Below are positions 1-12,408 of a stretch of 64,000 nucleotides of DNA, piece by piece; position 1 is the first letter of the stretch; every line of letters begins with the position of its first letter. This stretch comes from Hedera helix (Eukaryota > Streptophyta > Magnoliopsida > Apiales > Araliaceae), in contig OX359278.1 of the NCBI GenBank assembly GCA_947179155.2, positions 12,979,879 through 13,043,878 on the forward strand, written 5' to 3'. The translations under genes and the position numbers were made by a program. The notes below the pieces were generated by a model, which searched no databases, was not told the origin of the DNA, and worked only from the letters and a program-made list of their open reading frames with translations.

Positions 1-820
1 CATAACTTTCATCTTCTTATTCAAAATAGAACACTTTCTTTCCCTAATAACAATTCTTTTCTGAATAGGATTCGAGGAGTATCTCAAAATTCCTCCCTCA
101 ACTAGAATCCTCAACTACCTCAACTTCATATCTGAATAGAATTTGAGGAGTATCTCAATAATTTTTTTCCTGACTTAAATCCCCAAACACTTTAATTTCA
201 TCACTGTCACCGTTGTAGTATTTGTCACCATCATTCACACCATCCGTATCATTCGCGATATTCACATTATCTGTATCATTTGCGTCATCCAAAATATTCA
301 TACTATTCACGTCATCCGCCACATCCATAATATCTGCATTATCTACGTAAGTCATTCGTGTTGTTTGTAACACCCATATCATTAACATTACTCGCATTAT
401 CTAAATTATTAGTGCCATCCACATCATAGTCATCATCATCATCTTCAACATTATCATCAACGTTGTTGTCTTTATCTCTGTTTTCACTTCCATAATCTTT
501 ATCTTTATCATTTGGCGACTGCAACGGTATTCTTTCATAATCATAAAATATCTTGTTCATTAACATCACAACAAATATTGAATCCAACTCCTTCAATCTT
601 TACTCTTCTTATTTGTCATACCAGTGCGACTAATCCCCCTCTACATTGGATCCAATTAACCTAGCTCTTGGTACTACTTGTTGGGAATTAAGTCGTCATA
701 AACCAAACAATATAAAATAAAGAGAGAAAAATAACACAAGATTTAATATGAAAAAACCTTTAAAAGAAAAAAAATAGCATAGGTCAAAATTCAAATTTTC
801 ACTATATTAATATTAATAAG
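1..820 (-). mobile_element. Relic end of an LTR retrotransposon, minus strand
   Basis: Read on the minus strand, positions 679-660 give an LTR-like end (..CCCAACA) followed at once by a degenerate primer-binding site (AGTAGTACCAAGAGCTAGG). It resembles the usual plant site for initiator tRNA-Met (TGGTATCAGAGC). Downstream on the minus strand (596-155) are two overlapping short reading frames rich in Asp and Asn, encoded by CAT/ATC-rich low-complexity DNA. They sit where a gag gene would begin, but I recognise no domain. The sequence right of 679 would be LTR and is broken by the MITE at 829. The other end lies outside the window. The LTR/PBS call is inference from a short motif. Confidence 0.4.
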
Positions 821-828
821 CTTACAAT

Positions 829-1276
829 CATGGTTTTTAGATTCGGATCGGTCATCGAACCAAAAAATATACCGGGTGGATCGATCACTGGTTCAACCAG
901 TGGTCGAACCGTTGTTGAACCGATGACGTCATAAATACATAAAAAAATATATTATTAATAATTAATAAAATTTTAAAATATATATTTTTTTGTAAATTAA
1001 AATATAGTGAAATTATGTTTACAATATTACTAAAAATATCTAATTTTAAAAATAAAATTATTTTTGTAGAAAAAAAATATTAAAAAAACTTTAAAAGCGG
1101 TTCACTGTGTCAACTTAATCGGTTTTGTCAATTGAAATACCGGTTCGACCAGTGGTCAACTGGTCCAATCCGAGTTTTGACCAAAATTGATTTACTGGCC
1201 AAATCGGACCAGAGTGTTGACCAGTTTTGATTTTAACTGGTTCAACCGCCGGTCCAGTCCGAGTTTCAAAACACTA
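829..1276. mobile_element. hAT-like MITE with 8-bp target duplication
   Basis: The two ends are inverted copies rich in CGG/GGTT motifs: left GTTTTTAGATTCGGATCGG, right (reverse complement) GTGTTTTGAAACTCGGACTGG. The middle is AT-rich and non-coding. The flanks read CTTACAAT (821-828) and TTTACAAT (1277-1284), an 8-bp duplication with one mismatch, the size made by hAT transposases. There is no reading frame, so the element depends on a transposase made elsewhere. Confidence 0.65.
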
Positions 1277-1284
1277 TTTACAAT

Positions 1285-1697
1285 ATTCCTCTCAAGTTTT
1301 TGAGGTTACACAATATGATAATTTTCATAGTATAACTTTTTGTACGGACTAAAAACTGTAAAATCTTTCCTCCTAAAATATAACTTTTTTGTACAGAATA
1401 CAAAAGTTTCAAAAATGCTCTCCCTCACACAAACACAAAATTTACTCACACTTTGTCTTAACTTTTAGGATAATACATAACTTTTAATTGTGCTACACTT
1501 AAACAATTAAATATAATATTTTATTTATAAAATAACTAAAACTTTTCTTTTTCTATTCAAAACAAAATATTTTTATCCTTTCTTAAACAATTTTACTATA
1601 AATAATGACACATACAATAATATGTATAATAACTCAATATAAAAATAATAAAATCTACAATATAAACATGACAAATTCCATCATTTTTATATTAAAT

Positions 1698-1735
<38 letters not shown>

Positions 1736-2880
1736 ATATGTGTGATTATATATAGCAAAATTCTTCCTTAAATAAGAATCGAGCAGTATGCCAACGTCTA
1801 CTTGCTAGGCACCAAGTCCGTTCCGAAGGTCGGACCAAATCACATGTAGTAGCTAGTAACGCATTTAATGCTGTCAGTGACAGTTCTATTGATATATAGT
1901 TGACCTTTAGCAACCCTAGTTAGTAAAATGATTTTATTACTACTTGGTAGATGACTTTAATATTTAAAACTAAATCCAATGCTAATTCAGTTATTTATTG
2001 TTCTTCTTCACTATGCCTTTGAGGGACAGTTGAAAAGTTACTCATCAATGTTGTCGTATTTTTTAAGAGTAAAATTTATCTTTTTAAGAGTAGAATTTAG
2101 CTTTTTAAGTTTAATATTGAACATTTTTATTACAATCACACACGCATATATTAATATCATGTTATAAGCGAATATTATTATTTGAATTTTTTTTTTTTTG
2201 TAATTTTATTAATTTGAATGTGAGATCAAAAATATATACGTACTAACCCATTTAATGCCTTCACCGAGCATCCATAGCCAACCCTAGTAAATTTTTTACT
2301 ACTGGTTCTGTAGCCCTACCACATTTCTGTTACTAGCTATCTAGTTGAAATTATTTTGAATCTTCAAAATCGAACGGATCTTTCATAGTAATGCTAGGCG
2401 CAGATAAGAAATCATAAAAAAAAATTATAAAAAAAATAGAATTTTTATTTTTTGAGTTATTTATGGTCTTACTAACTTGAACTAGGATTTAATATATGCT
2501 TTTCATCTAAAACACAAGTACCCTTTATTTTTTAAAATAATTTATAGTGCAAGTTGTGCAATAATTTTCATCTCCTTTTAATCTAAAATTCTCTTTCTCG
2601 TACCAAGTGCCATTATTTCTTTAAATGCACGTTAGTTTTTCACAAGAAAAGGTCACACATAGTCCAATAAGAGCTAGCTGCTAGCCGTGAGTAATTACGA
2701 TACCCTAAATAAAACCCTATGATATCATGACTATCCGCACTTATAGTAATTAATATTTCTGATGAAAATATTAATGACTCTCATCCGTTGGTAGATGAAA
2801 CTCATTCACTTCTTTTGATTCATCAACCCCTAACCATGATCTGTCCCAAAAACAATGCCCCTACCCCTTCTTCCCTTTAG
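1285..2880. other. Intergenic, AT-rich, no gene seen
   Basis: AT-rich DNA with a (TA)n microsatellite at about 1700-1732 and several poly-A/T runs. A 62-codon frame at 1979-2167 has no recognisable domain and looks like chance. Two short stretches (about 1850-1935 and 2250-2300) share words such as 'acgcatttaatgc' and 'caaccctag', hinting at a degenerate local duplication. Confidence 0.5.
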
Positions 2881-2882
2881 TC

Positions 2883-2949
2883 TTTATAAGAATTTTGACC
2901 TAACTTCATTTCACTCTATATTATATCACTTCATTTCGCTCTCCCTCCA
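2883..2949 (+). promoter_or_regulatory. Probable core promoter and 5' leader of the P450
   Basis: A TATA-like motif (TTTATAAG, about 2883-2890) lies some 60 bases before the start codon. A C/T-rich stretch (CACTTCATTTCGCTCTCCCT) follows directly before ATG, typical of plant pyrimidine-patch core promoters and short leaders. The placement is inference from motif and spacing. Confidence 0.5.
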
Positions 2950-4485
2950 ATGGAATTGCTAGACTTAGTTTTACTAACTTTAGCTACCGTCTTCCTCTGT
3001 CTATGGTGGTGGTTCTGCTCGGTATCGGGTGATAGATTGAAGAATCTCCCACCGGGGCCACCAGGATGGCCACTTGTGGGCAATTTAGGACAAGTTATCC
3101 TTCAAAAACGGCCCTTCATGTATATAGTACGTGATTTACGTACTAAATATGGGCCCATCTTCACCATGCAAATGGGCCAACGAACCCTAGTTATCATTAC
3201 AAGCTCCGAGCTCATCCATGAAGCCCTAGTTCAAAAAGGCCCAATATTCGCAAGCCGGCCGCCAGACTCCCCCATCCGGCTCCTCTTCAGTGTGGGGAAA
3301 TGTGCCATCAACTCAGCGGAATTCGGCCCTCTATGGCGTACCCTCCGCCGGAATTTTGTCACCGAGTTGATAAACCCTAATAGAATCAAACAGTGCAGCT
3401 GGATAAGGAAATGGGCCGTGGAGACCCATCTAAAAAGGCTCCAAGATGAGGCTTCTCAAATGGGCTCTGTTGAAGTTATGAGCAACCTTAGGCTCACCGT
3501 TTGTAGCATACTAATTTGCTTGTGTTTTGGTGCAAAATTATCCGAAAATCGAATAAAAAACATTGAGAGTATACTCAAAGATGTTATGATGATGACTACA
3601 CCAAAACTGCCGGACTTTTTGCCGGTTCTTACGTCGTTGTTTCGCCGCCATTTGAAAGAAGCTAAAGAGCTGAGGAAAAGGCAAATGGAGTGCTTGGTGC
3701 CTTTGGTGAGAAGCAGAAGGGCTTTTGTTGAAAGTGGAGAAGATCCTAATTCAGAGATGGTGAGCCCTATTGGAGCTGCTTATATTGACTCCTTGTTTAA
3801 TCTTGAACCGGCCGGTCGAGGCCGGTTGAGTGAGGAGGAACTGGTGACACTAGTTTCTGAGGTTATTAACGCCGGAACCGACACGAGCGCCACCACAGTT
3901 GAATGGGCATTGCTTCATTTGGTCATGAACCAAGATATTCAAGAAAAGTTATATCAAGAAATAGTTGATATTGTGGGGCAAAATGGGGTTGTGACTGAAA
4001 ATGACGTGGAAAAAATGACCTATCTCGGTGCAATTGTGAAAGAAACTTTCCGGCGACACCCGCCGAGCCACTTTGTGCTATCTCATGCAGCTATAAAGGA
4101 GACCGAACTCGGCGGCTACACAATTCCGGCCAATGTGAATGTGGAGTTTTACACTGCATGGGTGACTGAGGACCCGAGTTTGTGGAAGGATCCGGGAGAA
4201 TTCCGGCCGGAGCGGTTTTTGGACGGGGATGGGGTTGATGTCGACGTGACGGGGAACCGCGGTGTGAAGATGGTGCCGTTCGGTGCCGGAAGGCGGATTT
4301 GTCCGGCGGCTTCTCTTGGTACGTTGCATGTTAACATGTTGCTTGCTAGGATGGTGCATGCATTCAAGTGGGTTCCAATTCCGGGTGCCCCGCCCGACCC
4401 GACTGAGACATTTGCTTTCACGGTTGTGATGAAGAATCCTCTCAAGGCTATTATTTTGCCGAGGGAAAAGAATATTGAAGCTTGA
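2950..4485 (+). CDS. CYP77B1-like: Cytochrome P450, CYP77B type (fatty-acid oxidising)
   Basis: A complete 511-residue P450 in one exon. An N-terminal membrane anchor (about 5-25) is followed by the proline hinge LPPGPPGWPLVGN (about 34-46). The I-helix oxygen-activation motif is NAGTDTSATT, the K-helix ExxR lies in KETFRRHPP, the PERF motif in FRPERFL, and the heme loop is FGAGRRICPA with the cysteine ligand. Family-wide words such as KYGPIFTMQMGQRT and FASRPPDSPIRL mark CYP77. The alanine after the heme-loop CP, in place of the usual glycine, matches CYP77B as I recall Arabidopsis CYP77B1, rather than most CYP77A. CYP77 enzymes act at the ER on fatty acids; CYP77B1 is reported to be an epoxygenase, and cutin-type lipids are the likely context. 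No stop or frameshift is seen. Family is confident; the substrate is inferred. Confidence 0.93.
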   Translation: MELLDLVLLTLATVFLCLWWWFCSVSGDRLKNLPPGPPGWPLVGNLGQVILQKRPFMYIVRDLRTKYGPIFTMQMGQRTLVIITSSELIHEALVQKGPIFASRPPDSPIRLLFSVGKCAINSAEFGPLWRTLRRNFVTELINPNRIKQCSWIRKWAVETHLKRLQDEASQMGSVEVMSNLRLTVCSILICLCFGAKLSENRIKNIESILKDVMMMTTPKLPDFLPVLTSLFRRHLKEAKELRKRQMECLVPLVRSRRAFVESGEDPNSEMVSPIGAAYIDSLFNLEPAGRGRLSEEELVTLVSEVINAGTDTSATTVEWALLHLVMNQDIQEKLYQEIVDIVGQNGVVTENDVEKMTYLGAIVKETFRRHPPSHFVLSHAAIKETELGGYTIPANVNVEFYTAWVTEDPSLWKDPGEFRPERFLDGDGVDVDVTGNRGVKMVPFGAGRRICPAASLGTLHVNMLLARMVHAFKWVPIPGAPPDPTETFAFTVVMKNPLKAIILPREKNIEA

Positions 4486-4508
4486 AATTGCGAGCATGAT
4501 TAATTTTT

Positions 4509-4674
4509 GACAGTTTAAAATAAACAGTTTATTAAGATAATTTATAAAAATAAGTTATATTCTTATATAGTATAGAGATATATTTTAAATATTTATCATA
4601 CAAATATTATATAATTATATCTCTATGTTATATAAAGTGTAATTTATTTTTATAAATTGTCTATTTAAATTGTC
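4509..4674. repeat. Small foldback MITE in the P450 3' region
   Basis: Starting 23 bases after the P450 stop, GACAGTTTAAAATAAACAG is mirrored at the other end (reverse complement GACAATTTAAATAGACAA). The arms extend over about 60-75 bases each and meet at an AT-rich centre. It is non-coding. No clear target duplication was found. It probably lies in the 3' UTR or just past the poly(A) site, where a transcript could fold into a hairpin. Confidence 0.55.
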
Positions 4675-6385
4675 TGAGCTTGCATTAGGCTAGTATCTTT
4701 TTTGCGGAGAAACTAATAAATATTTAGCACAAGTTATTTTCCTCATTTTTTATGTGTCAGATGAGATTAATTGTTCACTATGATCCGCTATTTGGTTGTG
4801 TACTTTAGTAGAAGCACTCATTTTCGGGCCCATTATAAAGATCCATGTCTGTCCTTTATAGTTTGACTTGATTTGATTAATGTATCATTTGTGAATTACC
4901 ATTCCAAGTGTTCGCCATGCATTGGTTATGTTGTTTATATTTGCCCTACCTAATATATTCAACTTTTTGTATACTTTATTTATGTTGGACCCTCTTCAGT
5001 AATATCATATCCACGAAGGTTGCGACGTGATGACACATATTAATTGACTGATAAAATTGATGGATCAGGGATTTCACAAATATTATTTGGGGGAAATTTT
5101 GTGTCGGAATTTCCCGATCTCAATTTTATGGTCAAATTTCATGTCGGGCTTGGATGATACAACTAGTCAACATATAAAATTGACAAATTAAGACTAACAT
5201 ATAATTTTAAAAGATAAATTATAATAAATTAATATGTGATTTTTCTTAATTTTCTCTTGTCCTATGAGTTTATATACATTGATATTTATTCCCTTGAATA
5301 ATGTAATCGATAAATACAATGATATCAGCACTAATTAATTATAAATTTTAAAAAAAATCGTTATTGAATCTTCTCAGTAAAGATGACAATTCAAATTGAA
5401 ATGACATTTAAACTGGTCTAATCGATCAAAATGGTCTATTTTTACCCCGAACCGTTGGCTAAGCAACCCGATTTAATTTTGCACAAAAAAAATTAAATCA
5501 GGATCGATGCAATACAATATTAGTATTCATTATTAAACTGATAGTACTGCACCATGCCGCACCAAAAGATGGGGATTATGACATTTATTTAAGTTTTTAG
5601 TTTTTGTTGTATGCTTTTTTACTTTTGTCTTTGCTAAGATAAAATTCATTTGTTATCAAGAACATTTGCTATGTAAACTTTGATATAAAAATATTTTGTT
5701 ATGCAAACTTTATTTTTGTTATAATTTAAATTACAAATTGCATGTTTAATTAACGGACCGTGTGGATCAATACTAAAAACTATATAGTACGATTATGGTA
5801 CCACAATTCCATGAATTAAGACCGATGTAATTCTGGTACAAAATTTTTATAAAAACAATGCAGTACCAAATTATTAAAAAACGGCTACCACACCTCACCG
5901 CACCATTACCAATCCCAGCCAGTTCTTGATCTATTTTTTTTTCAACATTGCAAGTAAATGAAATATGTGTGCGAATTGGAATTTAAAACAGGTATAGACA
6001 TTGATTATAATGAGATTGATTATAAGAATACCAACAAATTACTGACAAGGGGCCTTAATAAAACAGTTGCAAATTACTCTCTAAAAAGTGATTGTTTTTC
6101 TTACATCCTTGGAACTCATAAGTATTAGTATAATTTTGGAACATGATACAAGATTTTCATATCTCCACGGGGATCACTATCATGTCTTTTTCTTTTGTAA
6201 AAGCAAAACAAATTTTTTATTACTAAAAAAATTTGTAATTGCTTGTTACAGATTACTCTCCCCTGTTGCACCTTCTCTCTTCCATTTTTTTTTACTAATT
6301 AATAAATAGGACAAGAATATAAGGCTGTTAAAAAATATATTAAAGAATTTTAGAAAAAATGGTGACCAACCCTAGGTGGAGTTTG

Positions 6386-6439
<54 letters not shown>

Positions 6440-7369
6440 CAAAAATTAGTCATACCAAAACTCTGTGCCACAATTTCATGCACATTAATTTTACTGGGAT
6501 AATTTTTTCAGACCTGTATAACATTTCGAATGGGTGCTCAAAACACGAATCTTAGACATAAATATGATTGTTTTAAATTTGAACTCATAAAGTATAATCT
6601 TTCTATCAAACTAAATGGAATATGAAATTTATCTTCTGATTGATTCGGAACGTGTCTGGTTCTATCTTGGAAGCGGGTGTTGACAGATTATGTGGTAACT
6701 TTGCTGTGAATGTTAGAATTTAAGATTGAATAATAATACAATCACACAGAATATTAGATGAAGAACGAAAAAATAAGAACACACGATATACCCAGGTTCA
6801 TTAATTTGGCTAATCCTACTTGTCTGATGTATTTAATAGATGTCTGTTCTATAATGATTTACACACCAAATAATTATTTTTATAGTAATTAGAAAACCCT
6901 AACTATTATAATATTGTAGTGGTCATTAGTCAGACCCTCGACCACCCTGTCGTAATAACCATAAGTCAAACCTGTAAAAATATAAATTAATCCCAACAAT
7001 AAATAATATTGAAACTATTACTATTCGAACTGCTTTGATTTTTACTACAGAGTGTGGGTTCAAGACGATCTTGATGGCATGGAAAGTGAAATTAACAATG
7101 TGACTGGTAAATTAAAGACGGACATCTCAGATAAGACATACACCTCTTATATTATTTTTGATTGTGAGTTGTTGGTTATTTTGATGTGGCGGAGTTCACA
7201 CGTGTGTGGGGAAGAAGATAGAGTGGTTCCCATGTTTTTAATTTTCATGTTCCTATACTTTGGCTAGAGGATGTTCATTTTAACATTCTTTCTATTGTTG
7301 TTTCTAATATTTGAAAGAATAAAATTTCTAACTCTTTGAACTATATATATATATATATATGGGAGCCGA
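4675..7369. other. Intergenic, AT-rich, probable degenerate transposon debris
   Basis: No gene is seen; the short frames at 6088-6309 and 7052-7267 have no recognisable domain. At 5380-5930 the edges carry motifs of a hAT-like kind (left AGATGACAATTCAAATTG, right ACCGCACCATTACCAATCCC), but no target duplication could be matched. A long (TA)n microsatellite lies at about 6392-6438. Around 6720-6900 the sequence resembles leader DNA of plant retroelements, without any coding trace. Confidence 0.4.
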
Positions 7370-7570
7370 TTTAAGCAATTAGTTGTTATGTATTTTTATA
7401 GAATATATACTATTTATACATTTTAAAACAAAAGTAAACGGCTAGAATTAAAAACTGAAAATGAACATTCGTTACTATATTTAATTAATTGTGACCGTTT
7501 ATTCTTGTTTTGAAGGGAATAGATGGTGTATGTCCTGTAAAAATCTATAACACATACATATTATAAACCA
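7370..7570. repeat. Foldback MITE of about 200 bp
   Basis: The left arm (from about 7382, GTTATGTATTTTTATAGAAT..) is mirrored by the right arm (to about 7555, reverse complement GTTATAGATTTTTACAGGAC..). Similarity continues through AAAACAAAAGTAAACGG / AAAACAAGAATAAACGG. The arms cover nearly all of the element. No reading frame; superfamily not determined. Confidence 0.5.
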
Positions 7571-8037
7571 CTCTTATATATATATATATATATATAATTT
7601 AATTTAATTTTATAATGAAATATATATTAATGATGTTAGAATTATAACAGATAATTAAAAAAATTCTGCTAGTCTAATCTCAGGTTAAATTCGAGTCTGG
7701 ACAAAGGATAAGAATTGTGTACGAGAGAGAATTCTTCTGCCATTAATTACAGCTCTTCAATTCATTAATAAGCAAGCGTAGACCAACCCGTATACACGTT
7801 CCCCCAATCAATTATGGGAATAAATTAATGTGGTGGCAGGTCTACATAATACGCATGCACGAATCCAAATTAATACGTGCATGCCACAGGCCCACAGCCA
7901 GCCGTTAAAAACATGAAGGGCCCAGATTCAATATGATGTCGTTCAATTCATACCAATCTCAATATCCAACTTGTACTCTTCCTACCACTTAATTACTGTG
8001 CATTTATGACATACACACATAGATACCTAGATATATA

Positions 8038-8261
8038 CTCCCTTCATTCTGTGAATTATTAATATTAATTTTTTTTAAAGTTAATTTAAAATATTTTTTT
8101 TAAATTTAAAATTAAATAAACTATTATAAAATTTATTTTAAATTATCTAAGAAGTACTAATGATAAAATTTACGATTTTCAAAAGTCAAATAATTAAGCT
8201 AAATTTTAAAATTAAAAATATTTAAAATTAAAATTTATTCTTATTCTTCAGAACATTCAGG
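8038..8261. repeat. Degenerate Stowaway-like MITE
   Basis: The left end CTCCCTTCATTCTGTGAATTA follows a TA dinucleotide. The right end reads, in reverse complement, CCTGAATGTTCTGAAGAATA and is followed by TA. The CTCCCTCC-like start, the TA duplication and the AT-rich middle fit Tc1/mariner Stowaway elements, although the ends have diverged. Confidence 0.4.
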
Positions 8262-8347
8262 TATTATATATGTGTATAAATAGTTAAGGAGATCCTCATA
8301 CTTTTAGATCTCAAGTTTAATACTCACAAAAAAATGTGAGATTAAGT

Positions 8348-9704
8348 TAAGGATACACAAAAGGCCTAGAACCCTAGTCTGGCCTGGGCTTGGAGTCAAA
8401 GTTTGGTCCGATCAAGATTTGGACCAATCAGGCCCCGTCTAGAAATCTTGAAAAGTCCACTCTTTTAAGACATAAATTTGCTTTGGCCTGGTCTGCAAAA
8501 AAATCTGATCTAGCCTAGCCTTAGGGTTGATTTGACTTGATCCGACCTGAGGCCTAACCTGATTTTTTATTCAATTATTTGTAATTTTTTAACTTTAAAG
8601 CTATAATTATTCATCAATGAAGTATAAAATTTTACTTATTCATTATTGTCATTTATAAATTATAATATATTAGTTTTAATTAATACATCAATAAAGTTTA
8701 AATTTTAATTATTCATTCTTGTTTTTCTTGTAAATATATTTAATTAATATAAATATTCAATGACTAGAACTAGTTGGCATATTTAATATTAATAATAAGT
8801 TAGTTTATTATAAATACTAAATTACTAATATTTAGCATTAAAATTTTATTAATATTCCTTGCTACTTTTAATGTTAAATATTAACATTAATTAATACATC
8901 AATAAACTAACTTTTAATATTAAATATTAATAATAAGTTGGTTTCTTATAAATACTCAAGTTCTTCATTATTTTGAATATGCTAAATTTTTAGGGGGATT
9001 TATAATTTTGGTTAGTTTTTGGGTATTCTGTTATTGCAATTTAAAGAATAATTTCGTGAAACAATTAGAAAACTAATTAAAAATAATACTTGAAATATAA
9101 CTATGTAAGTGTTTAATGACCATAAAGGAAAATATATATGTCCAACTGATCCTAGTATTAAAAAAATAAAATAGAAACTAACTTTATATTTAAAACATAA
9201 AAGTGTAATCTATAGTAAGCTAATTTTATTTTCCATCTATAATCATACGTATCGCAGTAGATTGTATTAAAATTATATTTTCTACAAAGATAAACTGTGC
9301 ATAGTAGACCTATATTTAGGAAATCAATTTATATTCTAGTTACATTTAAATTACATTTGCTTTTAATTTAAGAAGAATATATTTATTTTTGTTCTAATCA
9401 TCCAACGTATATTGGTGTTTAGTAAAATGTTAAAATAAAATAAATATCAAAAATTTGCATCAATTTTATAAAATTTTATTAATTTATATTTTTAATATTA
9501 ACATTAAAAGAAAAAAAAAAAGGGAAAGATGAGGACCAGATGGGCCTAGGCCTAACCTGGTCTATAGGCCTAACCAGACCAAGGCCTAGCAGTCAAGGCA
9601 TGTCCTGTCCAGGCCTGCCCTTGCAGGCCTAAGTCAACAGCATAGTCTGGCTTGGTCAAAGCCCAATGCCTGACAAGACCTGGGCGACCTATTGTGCGTG
9701 TCTA
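8348..9704. mobile_element. Non-autonomous hAT element with GGCCT-rich ends
   Basis: Both ends (8357-8560 and 9535-9704) are dense in GGCCT/AGGCC and TGGTC/GACCA words, set around about 1 kb of AT-rich non-coding DNA. This is the layout of hAT subterminal repeats. Read inward, the right end starts TAGACACGCACAATAGG. The element at 24479 starts TAGACACACATTCGGC and continues in parallel (..CAGGTCTTG / ..CTGGTCTTGAC), so both seem to be one family. The flanks GATTAAGT and GATTATGC share five of eight bases, a decayed duplication at best. No transposase is present. Confidence 0.5.
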
Positions 9705-9772
9705 GATTATGCTATAGCTTGAGAAGTAAGATGTTTAACAATTCTTTTCGCAAGTATTTTTTTTTTTTTGAA

Positions 9773-9801
<29 letters not shown>
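9773..9801. repeat. Homopolymer of 29 G
   Basis: An uninterrupted G run preceded by a poly-T run. Such a tract is either a real simple repeat or an assembly artefact; its length should not be trusted. Confidence 0.9.
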
Positions 9802-9803
<2 letters not shown>

Positions 9804-9975
9804 TAGCTCTATGAAATTTTAGCTAATGATTTGCATTTGTATTCAGACATCTTGTGTACTTATATCATTATCCATATCTTTTGGATTTGGTTTTTTAATT
9901 TTATTTTAATTCATGTTTTGCCATAAATAAATAAATTTAGGCCATATTTTGCCACGTCAATTGGTATACGAAATA

Positions 9976-10366
9976 TGTGGTTAGACTGTACCGCTCTAAT
10001 ACAAACGTGAATAAATTCTTTCGCAAAAGAAAAGTAATAAATTCTCCAATAGAAAAGGCAATATTATTATTAAATGAATTGTATAAGAAGTTTCAAGATA
10101 ACCTATATTTATAGGCCTAAGTATTTTTCTACATCTACTCTAAAAAAGATAATAAATAACTCTCCTAATCTTCAATTTTAAAAAAGAAGCATAAAACTAC
10201 TAACTAACTTTCCTATGACTAATTGTAAACTATTAAATTAAGAGTAAATTTAAATCCTACTAGATTTTTCTAAATTATAAATAAAAATATATCAGATAAA
10301 CTAAAATTCTATAAATAATAAAATATATGAAAATTTTAATTTTTATTGTAATTTTTCTCTACATCA
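9976..10366 (-). repeat. 3' LTR of the gag-only element
   Basis: Downstream LTR in minus-strand orientation. It matches 12769-13165 over its whole length with many substitutions and short gaps, showing considerable age. Confidence 0.6.
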
Positions 10367-10423
10367 AACTACCTTTTTTTTAAAAATTCGTACTCAAATT
10401 TTAAAACAAATGAGTGTCAAACA

Positions 10424-11300
10424 CTAAGAACGAATCTTCAATCTTCGCGAGATCAAAGTTTCATGCACTTTCTTCTCAAATAATAACCTTGAAAATAAGT
10501 AACAGAATACTAACATCTTCCAATTAACCTGCATGACAAAGAAAATTTGAGGAATAACAAAATCAATAACTTCATTGTCTTCGAACACTAGAACATTGTT
10601 ATTATCAATATTGTTTGTTGTAGTATCCTTATCTATAATATCTTCATCCTTATATTTTGTGACATCTTTTATACTTTCCTCAATAATGGGCAACTCAACA
10701 AAGATTAGAGATTCAGCAACAACACTGACTTTATTCTCATGCTAACTTTGCTCCAAAATAAAAATCTCATGAACTTCTAAAATTGGTGTCTCGTCAATTA
10801 CCTTTGCTTTAGATTCTTCCTTTGAGTATCTGATAATTTCTAGGGTATCAACAGATATTTTCAACTCACAATCTGTAACACTAGTATTCGGCTCTTAAAC
10901 AACTTTTAGTACTGCAATGATTTTTTTGGACGTATAATTTTTCATTTGGCTAGACATTTTCGATACCGTATCTTCAACCTTATGCATAGCATTACACACT
11001 TCTTTCACTTGCTTTTACATATCAAGGTGTGGTTGAATAAAAAACTTATCATAATATCTCAAATATTTTGCAACTAATCTATTCAATTTAAAATTAATGT
11101 ATGCATAGTTATGTGGAAAAAAATATTTAATCATCATAAATTTCATCACTGGTCAGGAATAAATTTTACTCATACCTCTATGCAATGTTCCCACGTATAT
11201 GTTAAACCACCATCTAAATGCATATCTGCCAAGTATTTGTGAAATCAATTTGACTTTGTCTTCTTCATGAATTTAATAATGATATAAGTATTTTTCAATA
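10424..11300 (-). pseudogene. Broken gag of a Ty3/gypsy-like element
   Basis: Reading the minus strand from about 11300 downward gives gag-like peptides in order: DFVHWLFGIEKYLYHY, then HEEDKVKLISQILGRYAFRWW, then MKFMMIKYFFPHNYAYINF. This is the layout of plant retrotransposon gag (Retrotrans_gag type). In-frame stops interrupt it in at least four places. The last open stretch (10693-10424, 89 codons) is acidic and runs up to the polypurine-like tract and 3' LTR. No zinc knuckle is visible. Assignment to gypsy rests on the gag pattern only. Confidence 0.5.
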
Positions 11301-11562
11301 CCAAACAACCAATGAACAAAATCTTTTATGTCAAACTCAACCAATCAAAAATAACAAATAGCACCATTAATGGGTATATACATAAATTTCACACTAGGTT
11401 TCCTGATATCCATGAGATAATAAAGGTCAATATGCAACCAAATAAAATTTTTAAGTGCAAAACTTCAAAATTTAAAAGTTTAGCGGTTGTTTTATGAAGT
11501 ATACCAAAACAATTGGGACTTAATTATAATTTTCCAAATTAGAACCAAAAGAGAAGTCTAAT

Positions 11563-12408
11563 GGGTTGTTTGTTTACTTCTGAATGAGTCTGAATCTGAC
11601 CAAATAAATCATTCAGATTATTTGTTTTACAGTTTTAAAATTTTGAATGCGTCTGAATGAGTTTGAATGATTTAGTCTTAAAATTATGGCTGAATCAGTA
11701 AGAAATAGTGTTTAATTATATTTTTACTTATATTTTCTCATTGACAATTAAAATTTACTTTCAATATCCATCTTGTTTTATTGTTGTAAATAATTTTTTT
11801 TATGTATAAATTGCTTTTGATTTTTCTTTAACAAATTAGTAACTAATTTAATGAATGTTGTTATAATTTTTTTATTTTATGGACCGATAAAATGTCATTA
11901 ATATTTTTAGTTTTTTTTTCCTAAAATTATATTACTAATAGTATACTCCATTAAAGATTGCTCAACTGTTTATATTTAATTTTTCTTAGATAACATTGTT
12001 TATTTATAGTTACATAATAATTTTGTTCATAATAACCCAAAAGGTTAAAATAAAAAAAAATATACACATTGATTTGTTCATTTATTTAACTTATTACATT
12101 TTTTATTTTCCATAAAGCTTAGATTGAAATTGTTTGAATCATTTAATACTTTATTGATAAGTTTGTTTGAATTATTAAAATATTATAATTAATATTGTAT
12201 TAGACTTATTTTTTAGTACGCTTATACTTGTATACTTGTTTAGCATAGTTCAAAGAGGTAAAATAGTAAAAAAACTGTTATTCAGATGTTTAAAACATAT
12301 TAATTACGACCAATTTTTTCTTTTAATATTCAGAATTTTGCTTCATTCAACTCATTTAGATTAATTAAACATTTAGAACTATTTAATTCAGTTTTATCAA
12401 AGTGCCCC
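11563..12408. mobile_element. Harbinger-like MITE nested in the LTR element
   Basis: The left end TGGGTTGTTTGTTTACTTCTGAATG roughly mirrors the right end (reverse complement GGGGCACTTTGATAAAACTGAAT), and both sides are flanked by TAA. GGG..TTTG-type ends with TAA/TTA duplications are typical of PIF/Harbinger. The interior is AT-rich and non-coding. The ends have diverged, so the call is tentative. Confidence 0.35.

Noticed and set aside
4078..4497. Open frames of 139 and 98 codons on the minus strand over the P450
   Set aside because: They are shadows of the GC-rich P450 coding sequence, with no domain of their own.
5380..5930. Complete hAT element
   Set aside because: Edge motifs are suggestive but the 8-base flanks do not match and the inverted ends are weak.
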